DNA of 6,486 nucleotides, from the NCBI GenBank assembly GCA_944331885.1, contig CALVJF010000048.1, positions 1 through 6,486 on the forward strand. The letters run 5' to 3'. Origin of the DNA: an uncultured Bacilli bacterium (GTDB lineage Bacteria > Bacillota_I > Bacilli_A > RF39 > UBA660). The position numbers and the translations under genes were made by a program. Shown in pieces: positions 1-4,833 of the stretch (positions are counted from its first letter, which is position 1; the number at the start of each line of letters is the position of its first letter). The notes beneath the pieces were generated by a model. The model was not told where the DNA came from, did no database searches, and worked only from the letters and a program-made list of their open reading frames with translations.

Positions 1-1
1 C

Positions 2-337
2 TTGTTCATTCATAACAGGAAATTTTTCATTAATTCTTTCCATATTTTCAGCTTTAGCTGTTTCTACACTTACAACCTTTAACCTTTGCTTTTCTGGAAC
101 TATAGATAAAGTTTGTAATCTTTCTAAAATCATTTTATTTAATTGTTCTAAAGTAGCACAGCCAAATATACTAGGACAATCATCTGCTTGCTTTTTATTA
201 GCATTTATTAATCGTTGAGCATTTGCTTTAGAACATTTAGAAGCTAATCCCGAAACATAAACAATATCTAAATCATTATATTTACCAAACAAAGAACCAT
301 CATTTATAACATTAAATTCAACACTAGTATTTGCCAT
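2..337 (-). CDS. Unrecognised protein, N-terminal 112 residues (runs off left end)
   Basis: This open frame starts at ATG 337-335 and stays open to the left edge, so only the N-terminal 112 residues are visible and the C-terminus is missing. The start is supported by a strong Shine-Dalgarno (AAGGGTGA, 350-343) five bases upstream. The protein begins MANTSVEFNVINDGSLFGKY. There is no signal peptide or membrane segment. Residues 1-30 look like beta strands (VEFNVI, DLDIVYVSG), followed by a Lys/Ala/Asn-rich helical part and a long predicted helix at about 62-79. Three cysteines (C35, C54, C60) lie close together in an otherwise cytosolic-looking sequence; a metal or redox role is possible but unproven. 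It follows the DUF368 gene but is separated from it by a terminator, so it is probably its own transcription unit. I do not recognise the family. Confidence 0.85.
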   Translation of the reverse strand, partial: MANTSVEFNVINDGSLFGKYNDLDIVYVSGLASKCSKANAQRLINANKKQADDCPSIFGCATLEQLNKMILERLQTLSIVPEKQRLKVVSVETAKAENMERINEKFPVMNEQ

Positions 338-359
338 TTAATTCACCCTTTACTATTCA

Positions 360-388
360 ATAATAACACAAAACAATAAAAAAAACTA
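360..388 (-). promoter_or_regulatory. Possible extended -10 promoter for the left-end gene
   Basis: Reading the minus strand, TGTTATTAT (368-360) is an extended -10 element (TGn followed by TATTAT). A poor -35-like hexamer, TAGTTT (388-383), lies 17 bases upstream. The start site would fall near 353, giving a leader of about 15 nt containing the AAGGGTGA ribosome site, as short as the leaders inferred for the other units here. The -35 lies inside the terminator hairpin of the upstream gene. The efficient-looking terminator implies that some promoter must exist here, but the elements are weak and base composition alone could produce them. Confidence 0.35.
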
Positions 389-406
389 GTTAAAAACTAG
401 TTTTTT
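378..406 (-). terminator. Rho-independent terminator of the DUF368 gene
   Basis: A perfect 12-bp inverted repeat (380-391 paired with 395-406, core ACTAGTT/AACTAGT) surrounds a 3-base loop. In the minus-strand transcript it runs into a stretch of eight U (385-378, partly inside the stem). The 5' arm begins within the TAA stop codon of the DUF368 gene (407-405), so the hairpin starts right at the end of translation. The stem has only two G-C pairs, but its length and U-tract make termination likely. Because the stem is A/U-flanked on both sides it could act in either direction, though no plus-strand gene points at it. Confidence 0.8.
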
Positions 407-1238
407 AATCATCACCTAACTTATAGGCAATCACGAATCCTAAAACCATTAAAATTATTCCCACAATTATAAAAGTTGGTGTAAAGACAAGATTTCCGGC
501 ACTAGTAAAAATTCCTATTAAAGAAGCTAACACAAAGCCAATTATTCCAAAATATGTAGGCACTTCAAACTTTTGAAATAAAAACTCGATTATTTTAGCA
601 ATTACTATAATTCCTAAAAGAACTCCGATACCAAAAGGCATTAATATCCAAAAATTATTCCATAAATTATTAAAAGAAGTAAATTCATTTATTGCATTAA
701 TAATTGGTTCATAATACCCCATTACCATTAGCATAAAAGAACCAGAAATACCTGGGATAATCATAGTTGCTGCAGCTATCATACCTACTAAAAATAATTT
801 AAAATATCCCCAAGCATTTAAATCTACAAGTACAACATTATTCCCAGTTTTTAAAAACATAATACCTATAACTAAAGCAAATGTTGCTAAAAAAATAAGT
901 GCATAAGAAGGTTTAATATTCTTTTTAATTTTACCGAATAACATTGGCATACCACCTAAAATTAATCCTGTAAAAAATAATAATGTTGGTAAAGTATATT
1001 TTTCCAAACTAATTTCTATAATTCTACTACCAATTACAATAGCAGTAAAAGCCCCTATTCCAATTGGAATTAAAAATTTAATATTGCTTTTAATCTTTTT
1101 AAAAAAATGACTGATAGCTTCGATTAACTCTTCATATATACCAAGAGTAATCGCTAAAGTTCCCCCACTAACTCCCGGAATAATATTAGCAATTCCCACA
1201 AAAAAGCCTTTAATAACTAATAATACATTATTTTTCAT
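405..1238 (-). CDS. popT: DUF368 membrane protein, undecaprenyl-phosphate translocase (PopT family)
   Basis: This is a complete 277-residue polytopic membrane protein of the DUF368 family. Family knowledge: DUF368 (PopT) proteins, alongside DedA/UptA proteins, return the lipid carrier undecaprenyl phosphate to the cytoplasmic face for reuse in peptidoglycan and other envelope polymer synthesis. Seen here: the family hallmark occurs twice, as the expected internal duplication. The first copy is NIIPGVSGGTLAITLGIYE at 18-36 with flanking helices; the second is MIIPGISGSFMLMVMGYYE at 159-177. Both are followed by an amphipathic segment ending in A-I and by a further helix rich in Gly and Ile. 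About eight hydrophobic segments can be counted and the tail YKLGDD is charged. The start is supported by AAGGATG (1250-1244). It is flanked by its own promoter and terminator, so it is probably monocistronic. It implies a cell envelope polymer made on C55-P. The transported substrate is inferred from the family only. Confidence 0.93.
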   Translation of the reverse strand: MKNNVLLVIKGFFVGIANIIPGVSGGTLAITLGIYEELIEAISHFFKKIKSNIKFLIPIGIGAFTAIVIGSRIIEISLEKYTLPTLLFFTGLILGGMPMLFGKIKKNIKPSYALIFLATFALVIGIMFLKTGNNVVLVDLNAWGYFKLFLVGMIAAATMIIPGISGSFMLMVMGYYEPIINAINEFTSFNNLWNNFWILMPFGIGVLLGIIVIAKIIEFLFQKFEVPTYFGIIGFVLASLIGIFTSAGNLVFTPTFIIVGIILMVLGFVIAYKLGDD

Positions 1239-1262
1239 AAAATCATCCTTATCTCAGCATCA

Positions 1263-1291
1263 ATTATATCATTAATAATATATGAAAACAA
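1263..1291 (-). promoter_or_regulatory. Sigma-A-type promoter of the DUF368 gene
   Basis: On the minus strand, TTGTTT (1291-1286) and a perfect TATAAT (1268-1263) are separated by exactly 17 bases. TGA directly before the -10 makes it an extended -10 promoter. The predicted start near 1255 leaves a leader of about 17 nt that carries the AAGGATG ribosome site. It lies just beyond the terminator of the DUF1292-like gene, which fits a new transcription unit beginning here. Confidence 0.7.
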
Positions 1292-1292
1292 C

Positions 1293-1321
1293 AAAATAAA
1301 AAATGCACTTTACAGTGCATT
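1293..1321 (-). terminator. Rho-independent terminator after the DUF1292-like gene
   Basis: An 8-bp perfect inverted repeat (1302-1309 with 1314-1321, AATGCACT/AGTGCATT) has a 4-base loop. In the minus-strand transcript it is followed by U6-A-U4. The stem begins immediately after the TAG stop (1324-1322). It ends the unit that carries the 584-residue protein and the DUF1292-like protein and separates it from the DUF368 gene. Confidence 0.85.
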
Positions 1322-1576
1322 CTATTCATCTTCTAAATCTTCTAGTTGTAAGGAATAATCCTCCATCAATTGATTTAAAATTAACGGATCATTAATTTTT
1401 TGAACATATGTCTCGTCATCTTCAACAACTTCTTCTAAAACAATATATTCATCTAATGGCTTCTCTTCTTTATCTACTAATACCGCTAAAAAATATCTAA
1501 CATCATCTATTACACTTTCTAATAATAATCCGTAATCTTTTCCATTTTCTAAAGAAATAATATCATCTATTTTCAT
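1322..1576 (-). CDS. Small acidic DUF1292-like protein
   Basis: This is a complete 84-residue, strongly acidic protein without signal or membrane segments. Its pattern matches what I know of the DUF1292 (YrzB-like) family. An N-terminal strand (DDIISLENGKDYGLLLESV) is followed by an aromatic strand (VRYFLAVLVD), an acidic turn (KEEKPLDE), a third strand (YIVLEEVVEDDETYVQKI), and a C-terminal acidic helix (NQLMEDYSLQLEDLEDE). The assignment is by eye, and the family's biochemical function is not known to me. The ATG (1576-1574) overlaps the TAA stop of the upstream gene by one base (TAATG). Its Shine-Dalgarno GGGGTGG (1590-1584) lies inside that gene's last codons, so translation of the two is probably coupled. 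A terminator follows directly. In Bacillus the DUF1292 gene normally sits with ruvX, so this neighbourhood is atypical. Confidence 0.8.
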   Translation of the reverse strand: MKIDDIISLENGKDYGLLLESVIDDVRYFLAVLVDKEEKPLDEYIVLEEVVEDDETYVQKINDPLILNQLMEDYSLQLEDLEDE

Positions 1577-3330
1577 TACATAGCCACCCCAATTATTGGT
1601 CTTTCTTCTTCAAAAATTTCTTCTTGTTCTAATTCTTGTTTTTCTTTTTTATCAATCTTATGTTTCATCTTTCTCGTCAAAGCATCTGTTTTTTTCAAAA
1701 GCCTCTTCTTTTCTACTGCAGTTAAATCTACGGAAACATTAATAGTTCTAACAATTTCAGCTATATACTGTTTAACTACTTCTGGATCCAATTCATCCAT
1801 TTTCTTTTCTAAAGTAGCAATAGCCTTAGCAAGTTCTTTATATTTAGAAGATTTATTTTTACTTAACAAGCCTAAACCGGTTAATCCAAGGCCAGTCAAT
1901 CCTAAGCCCATTGCTGCATTAGATAGTGAAGAAACAGCAGCACTAGCAGCGGCAGCATTGGCAGCTGCAGCACCAGCAAATTGTGATAAACCAGCTCCCC
2001 CTATAGTCCAAACGCCAGTAGCAGTATCAAAAATTGCTTTAGAACCGCTCATTGCCTCAATCATTGAAGCAAGTGCAGTATTAGCTCCATGCAAAGCTAC
2101 TTGCTCCGAAGCTATAGCCCCATGCCACAACGCACCATTATTAAGCATTGCTGTACTTAAAGTAGAAACCTGTGAAGCTTGCATTGCTGCTTGAATAGCT
2201 GGAAGTAAATAACTTATTCCTACAACAACAGCTACAGCTAAAGCGGCTAATCCTAATCCAATTAATATTTGTTTTTTATGAGTTTTAATCCAATTCCAGG
2301 TTTTTTTAGCAACGACTTTCAACTTAGGCTCCTTAGCAGGCTTCCTTTTTTTAGAGTCTGGTCCAACAGGTGGCTTAGGTTGCCCTGGTTTAGGTGGTTC
2401 CGGAGTTACCGGTGGTTTTGGAGGCTCTGGCTTTGGAGGTTCTGGTTTAGGTGGTTCTGGAGTTATCGGCGGTTTTGGAGGCTCAAGTTGTGGTTCAATA
2501 TGAGGTGGTAAACCAATTGGCATTCCAGCACCAGGACCTAATGGAATAGCAGGGCCCGGTTGTTTTGGTTGTACATCAACATAATCAACATCAATAACTT
2601 CTTCTGTTGGAATACTGCCTTCAGTCTGAGTAACGCCTTTATCCTTTTGTTCGACATCAATTACTTCCCCAGACAGCACATCATCCTTTTTAGGTATTTC
2701 TGGATTAATAGGATCTTTCTTTGGAGTATCTGCAACTTTAAATTGATAAACCTTTTCAGGGACTTTGCCTATTAAAGCATAATACTCAAAATCATTCATT
2801 TGGCCAAGTCCAGTTTTAACTCTTAAATCCATATAATCAAAAGTAGATTTCATACCTAAAAAATTATTGTCAAGGAAATTACGCATTTTAATTAAAGCAT
2901 CATATTCCTCTTTATCTTTCAAACACACAAAATTGCCTGTTAGAGTTTCATTAGTAATAGGCATATTTTTAGCAACGTTTTTTGCTTCTAACTCTAATTC
3001 ATCAATTCTTTTTTGAACTTTAATATACTCATCATTAAGCGGTTTTTTCCCATCAGTTAATAATTTATAATAACTATCCTCCATCTTTGGTAAACCAGCA
3101 ATTTCATAAAGTTCATAATATTCAAATTTGCTTTTTAAATTTGTAAAATTATTATTTAAAATTTCCATCATACGAACTAAAGCATTATATGCTTCCAACT
3201 TATCTTTAGCAACAGCACGACCATCATTTCCTAATATAAACTCGCCTCTATTTGAGTTTTTAGCTTCATTAACCAATTCCTCTATTTTTAAACTAATTAA
3301 TTTTTTTTCATTTTCAACATAAACGTTCAT
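1576..3330 (-). CDS. Large membrane protein with duplicated N-terminal domain and Pro-rich linker, unknown family
   Basis: This 584-residue protein is of a family I do not recognise. Visible parts in order: (a) two homologous units at about 8-97 and 101-191, each a helical IEEL/IDEL-xEAKN start followed by an E-x-Y-x-AL...NNF...K-S-x-F-x-Y block and a YY-x-L end; (b) an acidic linker 200-255 with EVIDV twice (222-226, 244-248); (c) a Pro/Lys/Glu linker 255-324 built of PPKP and PEPPKP units; (d) a basic stretch 325-353; (e) a hydrophobic membrane segment at about 354-376; (f) an Ala/Ser/Gly-rich region 377-474; (g) GLGLT repeats 475-489; (h) a Lys/Glu-rich helical tail 491-584. The heavy positive charge before the membrane segment suggests that the N-terminal half is cytoplasmic. 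A start 10 codons upstream (3360) is open but lacks a ribosome site; ATG 3330 has GAGGTGGAG (3342-3334) and a promoter just before it. The stop overlaps the start of the DUF1292-like gene. Confidence 0.9.
   Translation of the reverse strand: MNVYVENEKKLISLKIEELVNEAKNSNRGEFILGNDGRAVAKDKLEAYNALVRMMEILNNNFTNLKSKFEYYELYEIAGLPKMEDSYYKLLTDGKKPLNDEYIKVQKRIDELELEAKNVAKNMPITNETLTGNFVCLKDKEEYDALIKMRNFLDNNFLGMKSTFDYMDLRVKTGLGQMNDFEYYALIGKVPEKVYQFKVADTPKKDPINPEIPKKDDVLSGEVIDVEQKDKGVTQTEGSIPTEEVIDVDYVDVQPKQPGPAIPLGPGAGMPIGLPPHIEPQLEPPKPPITPEPPKPEPPKPEPPKPPVTPEPPKPGQPKPPVGPDSKKRKPAKEPKLKVVAKKTWNWIKTHKKQILIGLGLAALAVAVVVGISYLLPAIQAAMQASQVSTLSTAMLNNGALWHGAIASEQVALHGANTALASMIEAMSGSKAIFDTATGVWTIGGAGLSQFAGAAAANAAAASAAVSSLSNAAMGLGLTGLGLTGLGLLSKNKSSKYKELAKAIATLEKKMDELDPEVVKQYIAEIVRTINVSVDLTAVEKKRLLKKTDALTRKMKHKIDKKEKQELEQEEIFEEERPIIGVAM
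1864..1908 (-). repeat. GLGLT pentapeptide repeat (three 15-base units)
   Basis: Residues 475-489 of the 584-residue protein read GLGLT GLGLT GLGLL, a five-residue period encoded by three 15-base units. Most codons for the repeated residues differ by synonymous changes between units. The repeat therefore looks conserved at the protein level and not freshly duplicated. It directly follows an Ala-rich stretch (452-474) and precedes a basic segment (KNKSSKYK), so it may form a second membrane-embedded or glycine-packed helix. Confidence 0.8.
2203..2271 (-). other. Predicted transmembrane segment of the 584-residue protein
   Basis: Residues 354-376 (beginning QILIGLGLAALAVAVVV) are an uninterrupted hydrophobic run, preceded by about 28 residues containing 13 Lys/Arg and followed by polar, Ala-rich sequence. 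By the positive-inside rule the N-terminal side is cytoplasmic. It is not a cleavable N-terminal signal, since it lies in the middle of the protein. Confidence 0.8.
2359..2568 (-). repeat. Pro/Lys/Glu-rich linker with a 57-base tandem period
   Basis: Residues 255-324 are dominated by PPKP, PEPPKP and PGP units. At DNA level two 35-base segments (2393-2427 and 2450-2484) match except for three bases, offset by 57 bases, corresponding to PPKPPVTPEP at 303-312 and PPKPPITPEP at 284-293. A sequence of this kind usually forms an extended, stiff spacer. The near-identical units would allow slippage or recombination to change its length between strains. Confidence 0.85.
2758..3309 (-). repeat. Two homologous N-terminal domain copies in the 584-residue protein
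   Basis: Unit 1 (residues about 8-97, 3309-3040) and unit 2 (about 101-191, 3030-2758) align with an offset of 93-95 residues. IEELVNEAKN (16-25) matches IDELELEAKN (109-118). EAYNALVRM (46-54) matches EEYDALIKM (141-149). NNNFTNLKSKFEYYEL (59-74) matches DNNFLGMKSTFDYMDL (154-169). The ends MEDSYYKLL and MNDFEYYALIGKVP also match. The copies are diverged at DNA level, indicating an old duplication. The unit is mostly helical and soluble; I do not recognise it. Confidence 0.85.
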
Positions 3331-3333
3331 TAA

Positions 3334-3342
3334 CTCCACCTC
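3334..3342 (-). promoter_or_regulatory. Ribosome binding site fixing the start of the 584-residue protein
   Basis: GAGGTGGAG on the minus strand lies three bases before ATG 3330-3328, with its AGGTGG core six bases away. This decides the start against the upstream in-frame ATG at 3360-3358, which overlaps the predicted promoter and has no such site. Confidence 0.8.
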
Positions 3343-3350
3343 TATAATAA

Positions 3351-3379
3351 AATATAACATACCATAAATTAAAAATCAA
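3351..3379 (-). promoter_or_regulatory. Extended -10 promoter of the 584-residue protein / DUF1292-like operon
   Basis: On the minus strand, TTGATT (3379-3374) and TATATT (3356-3351) are separated by 17 bases. TGT just before the -10 gives an extended -10 element. Transcription would start near 3344, leaving a leader of only about 14 nt that consists almost entirely of the ribosome site. No terminator is visible between the upstream gene's stop (3389-3387) and this promoter, so read-through from the peptidase gene may add to expression. Confidence 0.65.
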
Positions 3380-3386
3380 TTCTCGT

Positions 3387-4769
3387 TTACGCAAAAACTA
3401 ATTTTGCCACTTCTATTTCTAAATCAATATTATTTTTATGAGAGTTTCTAATATTGTTTAAGTATTGTTTAACATAAATCCAATAAATTTCAATTAATAA
3501 AAGATAATTACCCCCCGAAATATCTATTTCCGCCTTAAGTTCCCTCAATATAAGAGGTAAATCTTCATATGCATAATTACTATTAAATAAAACAGTTTTA
3601 TAATAATTATATAACTCACTATCTGTATCTAAATTTTCCATTCTTTTAAATAATTCTAAAGGCCTAAGTCTTTTACCACTAAAGTCATACGTATAAATTA
3701 ATCCCAAGTCACTATAAGGATTTATTTTATACATTTTTGCTATTTTTTCAAAATATTCATCTAAATAGATAACATTACCAAATTGGTCTCTTCTTTCTAA
3801 ATTATCTCGCATAATACCTTTAACCCTAATAGTTTTTAAAAGATCATCTTTTTCTCGCTCAAATACCGATTTACTTACTCTTGCTAAATATTGATATAAT
3901 AAGACATTCTCATTTAAAAATGCATCTGCTTCATCAGCCATTAAATCATAATTGTTATTACCATATTCTCCTTTTGTTTTAGCTAAAAAAGTATCCATTA
4001 TAAATAATTCTCGGTAATAAAGACTGCTATAATTAGGATTCTTCTGTACAAAATGCCATACTTCATGAAATAATGTTTTCAAGTTATCCAAAATATATTC
4101 GCAACTAAGTCTTTCTTCATTAAATATTATTCGATAAGTTCCATTCTTCACTTTAATTACAGCATCAGTTATAATAATTCCATTCTCATCAAATTTATTT
4201 TCAAAAATACCTTTAGTAAAATAACAACTTAAACCATTTCTCCTTTTAAATAACTCTACAAACCTAAAAAATAATCTTTGATAGTCATTATCACTAATTT
4301 TTATTTTCCTTTCAATTATTTTACCCATCAAGAAATTACAAATCAAATCCGGATAAAAATCATCAAATAAAATACTTATATTTAATAATTCTAATGCTTC
4401 TTCTTCATTTACATCTTCGTTCAATAATAAAACTTCTTCAATATTTCTCTTAACTTCAGCTAAAGATTTACAAAATGCTTCATCTTGTTCAATAGTATCT
4501 AATTCACTCAAAAAGCACATTGGAATTTCATTCCCAATGTGCTTTTTTATTTCTCCAATTAAAGGATTACTATACCAATATAAAGGATCATAATACATAT
4601 ATGGTATTAAATAATCAGCTATATAAGAACGAAATTCTTCAACATTAAAAGAAAAATGCTCAATACTTTTTTGGCATTTTAAAGCAACTTGTTTTATTTT
4701 GCATTTCAAAGAATCTTCATTGCTGAAGAAAGAAGAAACATTATTAGAATTTAATCTAAATCTACTCAT
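3387..4769 (-). CDS. HEXXH zinc-metallopeptidase-like protein, unknown family
   Basis: This complete 460-residue protein lacks a signal peptide and membrane segments, so it is probably cytosolic. It has seven cysteines spread without any CxxC pattern. The clear signature is TLFHEVWHFVQ: HEVWH at 235-239 fits the HExxH zinc-binding motif, with E236 as the likely catalytic base. About 40 residues on, NYDLMADEADAF places E280 (in ADEADAF) where gluzincin-type peptidases carry the third zinc ligand. Before the motif, residues 205-218 (IKVKNGTYRIIFNEE) look like the edge strand that usually precedes the active-site helix. The N-terminal 200 residues are helical and unrecognised, as is the C-terminal third. 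ATG 4769 has AGG seven bases upstream and a consensus promoter. It could be a true peptidase or an inactive relative; the substrate is unknown. Its neighbour, the 584-residue membrane protein, is a candidate partner only by position. A strong hairpin lies in codons 75-87. Confidence 0.9.
   Translation of the reverse strand: MSRFRLNSNNVSSFFSNEDSLKCKIKQVALKCQKSIEHFSFNVEEFRSYIADYLIPYMYYDPLYWYSNPLIGEIKKHIGNEIPMCFLSELDTIEQDEAFCKSLAEVKRNIEEVLLLNEDVNEEEALELLNISILFDDFYPDLICNFLMGKIIERKIKISDNDYQRLFFRFVELFKRRNGLSCYFTKGIFENKFDENGIIITDAVIKVKNGTYRIIFNEERLSCEYILDNLKTLFHEVWHFVQKNPNYSSLYYRELFIMDTFLAKTKGEYGNNNYDLMADEADAFLNENVLLYQYLARVSKSVFEREKDDLLKTIRVKGIMRDNLERRDQFGNVIYLDEYFEKIAKMYKINPYSDLGLIYTYDFSGKRLRPLELFKRMENLDTDSELYNYYKTVLFNSNYAYEDLPLILRELKAEIDISGGNYLLLIEIYWIYVKQYLNNIRNSHKNNIDLEIEVAKLVFA
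4510..4547. repeat. 14-bp perfect inverted repeat inside the peptidase gene, terminator-like
   Basis: AAAAAGCACATTGG (4510-4523) and CCAATGTGCTTTTT (4534-4547) are perfect reverse complements around a 10-base loop. In the sense (minus-strand) transcript this gives a GC-containing stem ending in UUUUU, the shape of an intrinsic terminator. The flanking A-tract makes it terminator-like on the other strand too. It covers codons 75-87 (KKHIGNEIPMCFL), roughly 220 nt after the start codon. The repeat is certain; whether it stops RNA polymerase, especially when ribosomes follow closely, is unknown. Confidence 0.9.
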
Positions 4770-4800
4770 AAAACAACCTGCTTTCTAAAAAATTAAAAAC

Positions 4801-4829
4801 ATTATACCAAAATACAAATTAAAAAGCAA
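4801..4829 (-). promoter_or_regulatory. Consensus sigma-A-type promoter of the metallopeptidase gene
   Basis: TTGCTT (4829-4824) and a perfect TATAAT (4806-4801) are separated by 17 bases on the minus strand. The predicted start near 4794 gives a leader of about 25 nt with an AGG ribosome site. It sits five bases beyond the stop of the ABC permease gene (4836-4834) with no strong terminator between, so the gene can be transcribed both from here and by read-through. Confidence 0.75.
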
Positions 4830-4833
4830 ATTT

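Noticed and set aside
2203..2271. Reading the 584-residue protein as a secreted or tail-anchored protein
   Set aside because: The hydrophobic segment is in the middle, not at either end, and about 200 residues follow it, so neither a cleavable signal nor a tail anchor fits.
1958..2511. Plus-strand open frames of about 80 codons opposite the Ala-rich and Pro-rich parts of the 584-residue gene
   Set aside because: They are antisense shadows of low-complexity coding sequence; the Trp/Arg/Phe-rich product opposite the Pro-rich linker is the complement of the CCN-rich repeat, and neither has a convincing ribosome site.
2560..3322. Two further plus-strand open frames (2560-2775, 3128-3322)
   Set aside because: They lie wholly opposite the duplicated-domain gene, have no family resemblance and no promoter, and the minus-strand gene is clearly real.
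3328..3360. Upstream ATG at 3360 as start of the 584-residue protein
   Set aside because: The ten extra codons (MLYFIIEVEL) overlap the predicted -10 element and ribosome site, and no Shine-Dalgarno precedes that ATG.
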